From assembly GCA_947478725.1 (NCBI GenBank), contig CANJWZ010000022.1:1-64000 (forward strand): DNA of 64,000 bases, given 5' to 3'. The stretch is from Comamonadaceae bacterium (GTDB taxonomy: Bacteria; Pseudomonadota; Gammaproteobacteria; Burkholderiales; Burkholderiaceae_C). A program made the translations under genes and the position numbers. Below, piece by piece: positions 35,178 to 43,737 of the stretch. Position 1 is the first letter of the stretch, and the number at the start of each line of letters is the position of its first letter. The notes below the pieces were generated by a model. It did no database searches. It had not been told where the DNA came from and saw only the letters and a list, made by a program, of their open reading frames with translations.

Positions 35178-35486
35178 ATGATCAAGCACATCGTGATGTG
35201 GAATATCCGCGGCGATACGCCGCTTGCCAAGGCAGCAGCCATTGACAAACTCAAATGCAGCTTTGACGAACTTCGCAGCCTGATACCCGGTATTGTTCAC
35301 ATGGAAGTAGGCGTGGACAGCAGCCGAATTGACTACGCCTGCGATGTGGTGCTCTACTCGGAATTTGAAAGCCAGGCCGCGCTTGATGCCTATGCGTCGC
35401 ACCCAGAGCACCTGCGGGTCAAACAAGAACTGGCTGACCTGCGTATTGCCCGCCATCAGGTCGACTATGCGGTAACGCCGAATTGA
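35178..35486 (+). CDS. Dabb (stress-responsive A/B barrel) domain protein
   Basis: A 102-residue ferredoxin-like fold starting MIKHIVMWNI, with RSLIPGIVHMEVGVD and DVVLYSEFESQAALDAYASHPEHLRVKQEL, the pattern of Dabb proteins. A strong AGGAGGG ribosome site lies 9 bp upstream. Dabb proteins include small dimeric enzymes and structural proteins; here it sits directly after the dioxygenase and may handle a pathway intermediate. Confidence 0.88.
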   Translation: MIKHIVMWNIRGDTPLAKAAAIDKLKCSFDELRSLIPGIVHMEVGVDSSRIDYACDVVLYSEFESQAALDAYASHPEHLRVKQELADLRIARHQVDYAVTPN

Positions 35487-35506
35487 ACAATGAACGGAGA
35501 CAAAGC

Positions 35507-36124
35507 ATGAAGGACAACCTGCAGAATGAGCTGCTGATACGGCAAATGGTCGAGCGCTGGGCGGTCTGGCGTGACGCGGGCGACTGGCAGCGTTTTGCAA
35601 CGGTGTGGCACCCCCAGGGTGTGATGATGGCCACCTGGTTTCAAGGCCCCTATGCCGACTTTATTCGCGTGACACAAGAAGGCTGGGCCAAAGGCGTCAG
35701 CATATTGCACTTCCTCGGCGGATCGGCCATTGAGGTGGCGGGCGAGCGCGCCATCGCGCAGACCAAAATGACGATATCGCAGCGCGGCATGGTCGAGGGC
35801 GAGGCTGGCCCGGTGCTGTGCGATGTGGTGTGTACTGGCCGCTTTTATGACTTTGTGCAAAAACACGAGGGCCAGTGGAAGTTGCTGCACCGCCAGCCGA
35901 TTTATGAAAAAGACCGCATTGATCCTGTTGACTCTGCCGCGGTGGTGAAACTCGACCAGCAGGCGCTGGCGGGCTTTCCTGAAGGCTACCGACACCTGGC
36001 TTACATTCAGACCCGCATCGGCTACACCGTCAAGCTTGACATGCCGATGCTCAAGGGCCCGGTGGTTGCAGAGCTGTACGCCAGGGGCGCGCGCTGGTTG
36101 GCTGGTGGCGAGCTGGAGCGTTAA
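35507..36124 (+). CDS. NTF2/SnoaL-like domain protein
   Basis: I chose ATG 35507 behind CGGAGAC rather than the TTG at 35483. The 205 residues include an NTF2-like cone fold: LLIRQMVERWAVWRDAGDWQRFATVWHPQGVMMATWFQGPYADF, then HFLGGSAIEV and GRFYDFVQKHEGQWKLLHRQPIYEKDRIDPV. Related proteins accompany aromatic degradation enzymes as small hydratases, isomerases or dioxygenase-like subunits without iron. Function in this pathway unknown. Confidence 0.83.
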   Translation: MKDNLQNELLIRQMVERWAVWRDAGDWQRFATVWHPQGVMMATWFQGPYADFIRVTQEGWAKGVSILHFLGGSAIEVAGERAIAQTKMTISQRGMVEGEAGPVLCDVVCTGRFYDFVQKHEGQWKLLHRQPIYEKDRIDPVDSAAVVKLDQQALAGFPEGYRHLAYIQTRIGYTVKLDMPMLKGPVVAELYARGARWLAGGELER

Positions 36125-36128
36125 ACCC

Positions 36129-37133
36129 ATGATGCTTTTTAAAACCCATACCAGGCGGCCGTCCAAAGCCCTGTTGATGCTGCTGGTCTGCGTGGCCATG
36201 TTGCCGCTCTCGTCTATCTCGCATGCGCAGAACACCTACCCCAACAAAGTGGTCAAAGTCATCGTGCCGCAGCCGCCTGGCGGCGGGTTTGATTTTGTGG
36301 GTCGTTTGTTGGCAGACCGCCTTGGCAAGCAACTGGGGCAAGGCTTTGTGGTTGAGAACAAGCCGGGCTCGGGCACGCTGATCGGGACTGATTTTGTTGC
36401 CAAGTCTGCGCCAGACGGTTACACGCTGCTCACAGGCTCCATTTCCAACATCGCGCTGAATCCAGGGCTGTACCGAAGCCTGCCTTATGACAGCCTGAAA
36501 GACTTTGAAGCGCTGGGCCTGGCCGTCAGTTACAGCTACACGCTGATGGCGCGCAAGGACTTGCCCTTTGCAACGCTGAAGGACGTCATCGCGTATGCCA
36601 AAGCCAACCCCGGCAAGTTGACTTATGCATCTGCCGGCAATGGTTCGGGCCAGCACGTGTTGCCAGCCGCCTTGTGGCATTTGGCAGGGGTCAATATCAC
36701 CCATGTGCCGTACCGCGGTGCACAGGCAGCCTATCTTGACCTGCTCGGAGGCCGTGTTGATTTGTTTTTTGACCTGGCGCCCACCGCTCGCGTTCAGGTC
36801 GATGCAGGCACCGTCAAAGCGCTAGCCACTTCAGGCGGCGCGCGCAACACCATGCACCCAGATGTGCCCACCATTGCCGAGACCGGTGCTGCAGCGCTGG
36901 AGCTGGAGTCATGGTTTGGCTATTTTGCGCCCAGCAAAACGCCGCCCGAGATCGTGGCCCGCCTGCGCACAGAGCTGGCCCGCGTGATTGCTGCGCCCGA
37001 CGTTATGGATACCTTCCGCAAAGCGGGTGGCAAGCCCATGAGTCTGAATCCGGACCAGACACGGGCACTGGTGCAGCGCGACGTGGAGCGCTGGACCAAA
37101 CTGATTCGTGATGCCGATATCAAGGCTGAATAA
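36129..37133 (+). CDS. Bug/TctC-family periplasmic solute receptor
   Basis: The start is ATG 36129, 5 bp after the previous stop; 334 residues. A Sec signal peptide ends at SHAQ near residue 33. The mature Bug fold starts YPNKVVKVIVPQPPGGGFDFVGRLLADRL, with NKPGSGTLIGTDFVAKSAPDGYTLLTG and SWFGYFAPSKTPPEIVARL. It lies within the dioxygenase operon, so its ligand is likely the aromatic acid or a related carboxylate. No cognate tctAB lies next to it. Confidence 0.93.
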   Translation: MMLFKTHTRRPSKALLMLLVCVAMLPLSSISHAQNTYPNKVVKVIVPQPPGGGFDFVGRLLADRLGKQLGQGFVVENKPGSGTLIGTDFVAKSAPDGYTLLTGSISNIALNPGLYRSLPYDSLKDFEALGLAVSYSYTLMARKDLPFATLKDVIAYAKANPGKLTYASAGNGSGQHVLPAALWHLAGVNITHVPYRGAQAAYLDLLGGRVDLFFDLAPTARVQVDAGTVKALATSGGARNTMHPDVPTIAETGAAALELESWFGYFAPSKTPPEIVARLRTELARVIAAPDVMDTFRKAGGKPMSLNPDQTRALVQRDVERWTKLIRDADIKAE

Positions 37134-37160
37134 AATGTCTCTTCCTACAGAAAGTAAACC

Positions 37161-37757
37161 ATGACAACCGACACAAAAATTAATCAGGCCTGCCTGGACC
37201 AGCTCTTTTTCAAGGCCCGTACGGCCAATGGTTTCATCGACAAAGCGGTGCCGATGGCGCTGCTGCAGGAGGTGTATGACATCGCCAGGATGGGGGCGAC
37301 CTCCATGAACACGCAGCCGACGCGTTATGTTTTCTTGAACAGCCCAGAGTCGCGTGCTCGCCTGATTCCTGCGCTGTCGCCGGGGAACGTGGAAAAGACC
37401 AAAGTTGCGCCGGTCACGGTCATCGTGGCAACCGATACCCAGTTTTTTGAACACATGCCGCAAATCTGGCATGTACCCACCGCCAAAGACATGTTTGCGG
37501 GCAATGCCCCCATGGCACAAGCCACGGCCACGCGCAACGGTACGCTGGGTGGCGCTTACTTCATGATCGCAGCGCGTGCTGTCGGTCTGGACTGCGGCCC
37601 GATGAGTGGGGTGGACCTGGCCAAGGTCAATGCAGAGTTTTTCCCGGATGGCCGCTTTACCGCCAACTTCCTGATCAACCTGGGTTACGGCGACGACAGC
37701 AAGCTGTTTGACCGCAATCCACGCTTGTCGTTTGATCAGGCCTGCACAGTTTTGTAG
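37161..37757 (+). CDS. RutE/HadB-type nitroreductase family protein
   Basis: The 198-residue FMN-dependent oxidoreductase resembles malonic semialdehyde reductase RutE along its whole length: FFKARTANGFIDKAV at the start, MGATSMNTQPTRYVFL, LIPALSPGNVEKTKVAPVTVIVATD, GLDCGPMSGVDLAKV, and a final LINLGYGDDSKLFDRNPRLSFDQACTVL. RutE reduces malonic semialdehyde to 3-hydroxypropionate, but relatives also reduce quinones and nitro compounds. No other rut genes are present, so here it may reduce a hydroxyquinone or a semialdehyde. Confidence 0.87.
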   Translation: MTTDTKINQACLDQLFFKARTANGFIDKAVPMALLQEVYDIARMGATSMNTQPTRYVFLNSPESRARLIPALSPGNVEKTKVAPVTVIVATDTQFFEHMPQIWHVPTAKDMFAGNAPMAQATATRNGTLGGAYFMIAARAVGLDCGPMSGVDLAKVNAEFFPDGRFTANFLINLGYGDDSKLFDRNPRLSFDQACTVL

Positions 37758-37822
37758 AAGGTTTTATCCATCGTTTTTTGACCGGTTCAGACAATGCACA
37801 AGCTAAAAAAAGGAGACAAGTC

Positions 37823-39031
37823 ATGAGGTTATTCAAAAGGTTGTTGTCAGCGCTGGTCGCTGCAAGCACAGTGGCGATGGTTGCACTGCCTGCCGGCGCG
37901 CAGGCGCCATCGGCAGCGCCGCTCAAGGTGGGCAGCACGCTGGCGCTGACAGGTCCGCTGTCCAGCACCGCACTGACCCACAAGCTGGTGGGCGAGATTT
38001 ATGTCGAGCAGCTCAATGCGCGGGGCGGCCTGTTGGGTCGCAAGGTGGAGTGGCTGCTCAAAGACGACCAGTCCAAGCCAGAACTGGCCCGCACCTTGTA
38101 TGAGCAGCTGATCACCTCTGACAAGGTGGACCTGCTGATGGGCCCCTACGCCACTGGCGCCATTTTGTCGGCGATGGGTGTGGCTGAGCGCTACAACAAG
38201 GTGTTGATACACCACACCTTCGGTATTCCTTCGCTGTCGAAGTATGACTACGCCTTCCCGGCCTGGTCGATTGGTTCAGACCCTGGAACCACAGTCCCGA
38301 ACACGGTGTTTGACGCGCTGGCCGCATCGCCCAAGCCACCCAAAACCATCGCGATTGTGACCAGCAAATTCCCGTCGATTTACTTTCTGTCGCAAGGCGC
38401 CCGCGAGGTGGCCAAAAAACGCGGCTTGCAGGAGGTGCTGTATCTCGAGTGGGACTTCGGCAACCGCGACTTTGGACCGATTGCCGCACGCATCAAGGAC
38501 GCCAAGCCCGACCTGGTCTGGATGGGTGACATCGCGCTGGAAGGCAACATGCTGCTGGATGCCATGAAGAAGATCGACTACACGCCGCCGCTGCACTTTC
38601 ACACCTATCCCGCGCCTGGCCCGATGACGCAGTCGCCCGAGGGCAACCGTGCGCTGTCGCTGACAATTTTTGAAGAGCACGCACCGTTTACCACCTATCC
38701 CGGTGCAGCAGCTTTCCTCAAAGTGTTCAAAGAGCGCGCCACCAAGCTGGCCATGCCCTACACCAGCGTGGAGGTGCAGGCTGCGGCTTCTTACACCGCC
38801 TGGCAGATTCTGGAAGCCGGCGTGCGCGGTGCCAACAGCTTTGACGACAGAAAAATTGGTATCTGGCTGAAGAAAAACAAGGTGCAAACCATCCACGGTA
38901 ATCTGCGTTTTGACGGTATCGGCAACTACGGTGATGACCTGATGAAGGTTAAACAGGTGCAAAACGGCAACTGGGTCGTTGTCTGGCCCAAACAGTTTGC
39001 GCCTGCCAACACGAAATTGTTGACCCAATAA
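37823..39031 (+). CDS. Branched-chain amino acid-type ABC transporter substrate-binding protein
   Basis: The start is ATG 37823 behind AAAAGGAGACAAG; 402 residues. A Sec signal peptide ends near AGAQA. The mature LivK-like (Peripla_BP_6) fold starts PLKVGSTLALTGPLSSTALTHKLVGEIYVEQLNARGGLLG, with VDLLMGPYATGAILSAMGVAERY. It is followed by livH, a livM-livG fusion and livF, a complete HAAT-family importer. In catabolic clusters such systems commonly take up aromatic acids. Confidence 0.93.
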   Translation: MRLFKRLLSALVAASTVAMVALPAGAQAPSAAPLKVGSTLALTGPLSSTALTHKLVGEIYVEQLNARGGLLGRKVEWLLKDDQSKPELARTLYEQLITSDKVDLLMGPYATGAILSAMGVAERYNKVLIHHTFGIPSLSKYDYAFPAWSIGSDPGTTVPNTVFDALAASPKPPKTIAIVTSKFPSIYFLSQGAREVAKKRGLQEVLYLEWDFGNRDFGPIAARIKDAKPDLVWMGDIALEGNMLLDAMKKIDYTPPLHFHTYPAPGPMTQSPEGNRALSLTIFEEHAPFTTYPGAAAFLKVFKERATKLAMPYTSVEVQAAASYTAWQILEAGVRGANSFDDRKIGIWLKKNKVQTIHGNLRFDGIGNYGDDLMKVKQVQNGNWVVVWPKQFAPANTKLLTQ

Positions 39032-39038
39032 GCGGGTC

Positions 39039-39890
39039 ATGCCCAGCTTCAATCTGTTGGCCCAGTCCATCCTGTCCGGGATGTTCATTGGCGGCCTGTA
39101 CGGCCTGATCGGTTTGGGGCTGGGCTTGACCTGGGGTTTGCTGCGGCAAATCAATCTGGCCCACTTTGGGCTGGTTTTTTTGGCAGCGTACGGCAGCTAC
39201 CACATGGCGACGGTGTGGAAGGTCGATCCGCTGCTGACCTTGCTGATGTTGCCGCCGCTGTTTTTTCTATTTGGGGTTGGCATGCAATGGGTGCTGGCCA
39301 AGTTTGAAATATCGCCTTTCAATTCTTTGCTGGTGACCTTCGGCATCACGGTGGTGATGGAAAGCCTGGTGCAAGCCATCTGGACGGCAGATTTCAGGCG
39401 ACTGGAAACACATTACAACGACATGAAGTTCACCATTGGCCCACTGTATGTGCCGGTGCCTGAACTGATCACGCTGGTGTTGTCAGTGCTTTTGTCACTG
39501 TTGATATGGGCCGCCATGCGTTACACCGACTTGGGCAAAGCGTTGCGAGCCATGGCTGAAGACGGCCCTATTGCCTCGGCTTTCGGTATCAACCAAAAAG
39601 GCATGTCGTTGATGCTGGCAGGCGTTTGTGCTGCACTGGCCGCCATAGCGGGTGTTTGCCTGGCCTTGACGTTCACGCTGACGCCGTCACAAATTTTTGC
39701 CTGGGTAGGCGTGGTGTTTGCAGCTGTCATGCTGGGCGGCCTCGGCAGCGCGCTGGGGCCACTGGTAGCGGGCGTCATCATTGGCGTCAGTGAAGCCGTC
39801 ACCATGGCCGTGGCCGCGCCGTCGTGGGCACCTATCGTGTCATTTTCGCTGCTGATTGTGATGCTGCTATTGCGCCCGGGCAAGCTATGA
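39039..39890 (+). CDS. ABC transporter permease, LivH type
   Basis: The 283-residue permease has about eight membrane segments: LLAQSILSGMFIGGLYGLIGLGLGLTWGLLRQINLAHFGLVFLAAYGSY opens the LivH fold and GVVFAAVMLGGLGSALGPLVAGVIIGVSEAV closes it. The start lies 7 bp after the receptor gene; its stop overlaps the next ATG (ATGA). It forms the channel with the LivM half of the next protein. Confidence 0.94.
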   Translation: MPSFNLLAQSILSGMFIGGLYGLIGLGLGLTWGLLRQINLAHFGLVFLAAYGSYHMATVWKVDPLLTLLMLPPLFFLFGVGMQWVLAKFEISPFNSLLVTFGITVVMESLVQAIWTADFRRLETHYNDMKFTIGPLYVPVPELITLVLSVLLSLLIWAAMRYTDLGKALRAMAEDGPIASAFGINQKGMSLMLAGVCAALAAIAGVCLALTFTLTPSQIFAWVGVVFAAVMLGGLGSALGPLVAGVIIGVSEAVTMAVAAPSWAPIVSFSLLIVMLLLRPGKL

Positions 39891-41653
39891 CACTTGATAA
39901 AACCATTGCCGGCATTCTGGGTGCAGGCGTGCTGCTGGCCAGCATTCCATGGCTGGGTATGCCGGCTTTTTACGAATCATTTTTGTACCTGATTTGCCAT
40001 TGGATGATTCTGGCGCTGTCATGGAACATTTTGTCGGGTTACTCGGGCTATTTTTCGTTTGGTCATGGTGCATTTTTCGGCATTGGCATGTACACCTCGG
40101 CCGGGCTGGCCGCCAACCTGAAGTGGCCTTTCTTATGGACTTTGCCTGCTGCGGCCTTGCTGGCGGCGGTGTTTGGCATGGCACTGGGTTTTGTGGTGTT
40201 TCGTGTCAAGTCGGTCCGGGGCGAGCTGTTTGCGTTGCTCACGCTGGCCATCACCTTTGTGGTGGGCACGGTGGTGCTCAACACACCGATCGATGGCGGC
40301 CCCGGGATTTATCTCAATTCAGTCAAGGTTCCGGCTATTGGCCCCACAGCATCGTCGTCCATTTACCTGATGGCGCTCATGGCTGCGGTGGCAACCATGA
40401 TCATTTCGTACCGCATTCAATCGTCCAAGCTGGGTATCGGTTTGTTCGCTATTCATGACGACGAAGACGCTGCCGAAGTCATGGGTGTGCCAACTTTTAA
40501 CTACAAGCTGGTGGCATTCGGCATCTCATGTGCGCTGGCGGGACTGGCTGGCGGCATTCACGCGCTGTTTGTGTCGTACGTCACTGCGGGCGAGACCTTC
40601 ACCATCGTGGTTCCGCTGACGGTGGTCTTGATGAGCGTGCTGGGGGGCACGCGCCACTGGGCGGGCCCGGCAGTGGGTGCAACCGTCATCACGTGCTTGC
40701 TTTATTTTTTCACGGCTGGCAACAATCCGATTGCGGGCAAAGCTGCGGTGGGTGTGATTTTGATTGTGGTGATTCTGTTCATGCCCAATGGGATTTTGGG
40801 CTACTTTTTAAAACGGACCGCCCGCAAAAACGCGGCGCGGACCGGGCCCCTGTCTGCTGTCCATGTGCCTGCGGTGCCTGAAGCTCAAACTTCGCCACAG
40901 TCGGCACCCCTCATCACGCTTGAGACAAAACCCCTGCTTGAAGTGCGCAAGCTGTCCAAGGCTTTCAAAGGCGTGCAGGCGCTGGACAGTGTTGATTTGA
41001 AGGTCTACCCCGGTGAAATTTTGGGTTTGCTCGGGCCCAATGGTTCAGGCAAATCCACCTTCATCAATGTGGTGAGTGGTCATTACATGGCCAGCGCTGG
41101 CGAGGTGTTTTTTGAAGGCAACCAGCTTGCCGGGCTACCCGCGCACCGTATTGCACAGTCGGGTATCGCACGTACTTATCAGATTCCCCGGCCTTTCGCG
41201 CACATGACGGTGCTGCAAAACGTGTCTTTGGTGGCGATGTTTGGCGGCGCTGCACTCGACCACAAACAAGCCACACAAGAGGCCTGGAAGTGGCTTGAAT
41301 TTACCGGCCTGCATGGCAAAGCGTTTGCTCTGCCGGACGATTTGAATCTGCACCAGCGCAAGTTTCTGGAACTGGCACGCGCACTGGCCTCGCGCCCCCG
41401 CTTGGTGCTGCTCGATGAGGTGCTGTCTGGCTTGACGCCCGTTGAAATCAACGAGGCGATTGAGCTGATTCGCAAGATACGCGACCGCGGGGCCACCATT
41501 GTTTTTGTGGAACACGTGATGCGCGCCGTGATGGCACTGGCAGACCGGGTGGCGGTGTTGAACCATGGCAAATTGATTGCCGTGGGCCCGGCACAAGAGG
41601 TGATGCAAAACAAGCAAGTTGTTAGCGCCTACCTGGGAACCCCCCATGCTTGA
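39887..41653 (+). CDS. Fused LivM permease-LivG ATPase
   Basis: The start is ATG 39887, overlapping the livH stop; 588 residues. Residues about 1-310 are a LivM permease (SYSGYFSFGHGAFFGIGMYTSAGLAANLKWPF). After a Pro/Ala-rich linker, residues about 345-588 are an ABC ATPase with Walker A GLLGPNGSGKSTF near 384, a degenerate signature (LNLHQRKFLELARAL near 487, in place of LSGGQ) and Walker B RLVLLDEVLSGL near 505. Fusion of membrane and ATPase domains is an uncommon variant of the usual separate LivM and LivG. Confidence 0.94.
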   Translation: MTLDKTIAGILGAGVLLASIPWLGMPAFYESFLYLICHWMILALSWNILSGYSGYFSFGHGAFFGIGMYTSAGLAANLKWPFLWTLPAAALLAAVFGMALGFVVFRVKSVRGELFALLTLAITFVVGTVVLNTPIDGGPGIYLNSVKVPAIGPTASSSIYLMALMAAVATMIISYRIQSSKLGIGLFAIHDDEDAAEVMGVPTFNYKLVAFGISCALAGLAGGIHALFVSYVTAGETFTIVVPLTVVLMSVLGGTRHWAGPAVGATVITCLLYFFTAGNNPIAGKAAVGVILIVVILFMPNGILGYFLKRTARKNAARTGPLSAVHVPAVPEAQTSPQSAPLITLETKPLLEVRKLSKAFKGVQALDSVDLKVYPGEILGLLGPNGSGKSTFINVVSGHYMASAGEVFFEGNQLAGLPAHRIAQSGIARTYQIPRPFAHMTVLQNVSLVAMFGGAALDHKQATQEAWKWLEFTGLHGKAFALPDDLNLHQRKFLELARALASRPRLVLLDEVLSGLTPVEINEAIELIRKIRDRGATIVFVEHVMRAVMALADRVAVLNHGKLIAVGPAQEVMQNKQVVSAYLGTPHA

Positions 41654-42350
41654 AGTCAACAACATCTCTGTCAATTACGGCGCTGCACCTGCGCTGTGGG
41701 ATGTTTCGCTCAGCGTCAAACCGGGCGAACTGGTGTGCGTGGTCGGACCCAATGGCGCTGGCAAAACCACGCTCATCAATGCGATTGCCGGTCTGCACCG
41801 CGTCAAGAGCGGCAGTCTGTGCATTAACGGCCAGGACATCACCCAGTTGGCCAGTCACAAGTTTTGTGACGCAGGCATTGCCATCGTGCCGGAAGGCCGC
41901 AGGCTGTTCACACAAATGTCCGTCTATGACAACCTGGAACTCGGTAGCTTTATTGCCAAAGCCAAGGTGCACCGCAAAGCCTCGCTCGAGCTGGTGCTGT
42001 CGCTTTTCCCGGCGCTCAAAGTCAAACTGCAAAGCCCGGCAGGCGCGCTGTCCGGCGGCCAGCAGCAAATGGTCGCCATTGGCCGTGCGCTGATGGCTCG
42101 GCCTGGCTTGCTGTTGCTGGACGAGCCTTCGCTCGGCCTCGCACCCAGCATCGTGTTGGACATGTTCAACGCCATTCGCCAGATCAATGCGCAAGGTACA
42201 TCGGTGCTGCTGGTGGAGCAAAACGTGGCCATGGCCATGGCGCTGGCCAGCCGCGCCTATGTGGTTGAAGAAGGGCGCATTGTGGCCGAGGGGCAAGCCA
42301 GCGAGTTACTGACACGGCCTGAGATCCAAAAAGCCTATCTGGGCGTCTAG
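41646..42350 (+). CDS. ABC transporter ATPase, LivF type
   Basis: The start is ATG 41646, overlapping the previous gene by 8 bp; 234 residues. It has Walker A VVGPNGAGKTTL near residue 34, the LivF signature ALSGGQQQMVAIGRALMARP near 134 and Walker B LLLLDEPSLGLAP. This ATPase keeps the canonical LSGGQ signature, in contrast to the LivG half of the fused partner, so the complex may be catalytically asymmetric. Confidence 0.95.
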   Translation: MLEVNNISVNYGAAPALWDVSLSVKPGELVCVVGPNGAGKTTLINAIAGLHRVKSGSLCINGQDITQLASHKFCDAGIAIVPEGRRLFTQMSVYDNLELGSFIAKAKVHRKASLELVLSLFPALKVKLQSPAGALSGGQQQMVAIGRALMARPGLLLLDEPSLGLAPSIVLDMFNAIRQINAQGTSVLLVEQNVAMAMALASRAYVVEEGRIVAEGQASELLTRPEIQKAYLGV

Positions 42351-42397
42351 CCAGCAGCGGAAGACTTGATGGCACGGCTTCCCTTTCAGGTTTTGTC

Positions 42398-43153
42398 TTG
42401 ATCTTTCCCGTCATCACCGACCCGTTTTTCTACGCGCTGGCCATTCCGGCCGTGCTGCTGCTCGGTATCAGCAAAAGTGGCTTTGGCGCCGGATTCGGCT
42501 CACTGGCTGTGCCAATGATGGCCATGAGCGTCAGCGTGCCGCAGGCCGCCGCCATATTGATGCCCGTGCTGCTTCTGATGGACATCCTGGGCATGGCGGC
42601 ATTTCGCAAAGACTTTGACGAGCAACTGCTCAAGTTTTTGGTGCCGTTCGCTTTGCTGGGTACGGTCATCGGTGCCCTGCTTTTCAAACTGCTGGACACG
42701 CACATTGTGGCGGGACTGGTGGGTGCGTTCACGCTGCTGTTTCTGGCGCAGCGGCTGCTGTTCCCACCCCGGCCCAACAGCCCTCCCCCACCGCGCTGGC
42801 TGGGCGCTTTGCTGACCATCACATCCGGCTTTACCAGCTTTGTGGCGCATGCAGGAGGCCCGCCCATCAATGCCTATGTCATTCCGCTGCGCCTGTCGCC
42901 TGTCAAATTCACTGCCACCATGGCGTTTTTGTTTTTTGTTGTCAATTTGTCCAAATGGATTCCCTATGCCTGGCTGGGTCTGCTGGACACGCGCAACATG
43001 GCCACGTCTGTGGTGCTGCTGCCGTTGGCACCCATTGGTGTTTGGGTCGGCGTGCGGCTGGCCCGGCGTATCAGCGAGATCCTTTTTTACCGCCTGCTGT
43101 ACTCCGGCATGTTTTTGACGGGTTGCAAGCTGCTGTGGGATGGGTTTGCCTGA
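42398..43153 (+). CDS. TSUP family (TauE/SafE) membrane permease
   Basis: The start is TTG 42398, since no ATG fits in this frame; 251 residues. Eight hydrophobic segments with the two TSUP-type repeats: GISKSGFGAGFGSLAVPMMAMSVSVPQAAAILMPVLLLMDI and ITSGFTSFVAHAGGPPINAYVIPLRL. TSUP proteins are proposed to move sulfite, organosulfonates or small carboxylates. It is the last plus-strand gene before the convergent marR. Confidence 0.9.
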   Translation: MIFPVITDPFFYALAIPAVLLLGISKSGFGAGFGSLAVPMMAMSVSVPQAAAILMPVLLLMDILGMAAFRKDFDEQLLKFLVPFALLGTVIGALLFKLLDTHIVAGLVGAFTLLFLAQRLLFPPRPNSPPPPRWLGALLTITSGFTSFVAHAGGPPINAYVIPLRLSPVKFTATMAFLFFVVNLSKWIPYAWLGLLDTRNMATSVVLLPLAPIGVWVGVRLARRISEILFYRLLYSGMFLTGCKLLWDGFA

Positions 43154-43172
43154 CGGATCTGGCCAGACAGAG

Positions 43173-43622
43173 TCAGGCCAGGGGGCTTGCGTTTTGATAC
43201 AAACGCAGCAGCATGGCGCGCAGTGTCTTAACCTCCACGGCGCTGAAGTCTGACAGCGCCACGGACTCGTAATGCCGAGCCATGGGCGTGATTTTGCGCG
43301 TCAAGGCCTGGCCACGGGTACTCAAGGTGATGCGCACCGCGCGGCCATCGGCATCACACTTTTCTCGCGCCACAAGGCCCTGCGCCACAAGCCTGTCAAC
43401 GATGCGCGAGAGTGCCGACAAATCCGTTCCGATGTGCGTTGCCAGTTCAGACAGTGCTTGCCTGGGTGTGTGCTGTAGCGACGCGCACACCCGCCATTCG
43501 CTCAGGCTCAGGCCATACGGTTTGAGCGCTCTCGAAAAAGCGTTGCCCATGCGCGCGCCGGCACGGGCCAGCAGGAACGGAATCGCCTTTTCAAGATCGT
43601 GCTCGGAAACTAGGGTTTTCAT
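43173..43622 (-). CDS. MarR-family transcriptional regulator
   Basis: The 149-residue winged-helix protein shows LSLSEWRVCASLQHTPRQALSELATHIGTDLSALSRIVDRLVAQGLVAREKCDADGRAVRITLSTRGQAL, the whole MarR DNA-binding core. It is divergent from the bug-decarboxylase gene pair, with two perfect palindromes in the intergenic region. In this family aromatic acids or their CoA esters commonly act as inducers that release a repressor; that role is likely here. Confidence 0.94.
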   Translation of the reverse strand: MKTLVSEHDLEKAIPFLLARAGARMGNAFSRALKPYGLSLSEWRVCASLQHTPRQALSELATHIGTDLSALSRIVDRLVAQGLVAREKCDADGRAVRITLSTRGQALTRKITPMARHYESVALSDFSAVEVKTLRAMLLRLYQNASPLA

Positions 43623-43631
43623 GGACTGGCG

Positions 43632-43645
43632 CTTGATTGATCAAG
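43632..43645. promoter_or_regulatory. MarR operator candidate O1
   Basis: The perfect palindrome CTTGAT-TG-ATCAAG starts 10 bp upstream of the marR ATG. It overlaps the -35 hexamer of the candidate bug promoter. An identical-armed palindrome lies 33 bp further on. Confidence 0.7.
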
Positions 43646-43665
43646 GATATAGTTTTTGATATTAC
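43637..43665 (+). promoter_or_regulatory. Candidate sigma-70 promoter for the bug-decarboxylase operon
   Basis: TTGATC (43637-43642), a 17-bp spacer and TATTAC (43660-43665), each matching four of six consensus positions. The -35 falls in operator O1 and the -10 touches operator O2, a layout expected for repression by MarR. Confidence 0.5.
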
Positions 43666-43678
43666 TTGATTTATCAAG
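43665..43678. promoter_or_regulatory. MarR operator candidate O2
   Basis: The perfect palindrome CTTGAT-TT-ATCAAG has the same arms as O1. The centre-to-centre distance of 33 bp is about three helical turns, which would put two MarR dimers on the same DNA face. Confidence 0.7.
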
Positions 43679-43737
43679 CAAATAATCATTTTTACCCCAC
43701 TAGCAAAGTCGTTTTTCAACCTCCCGGAGACAAACTG

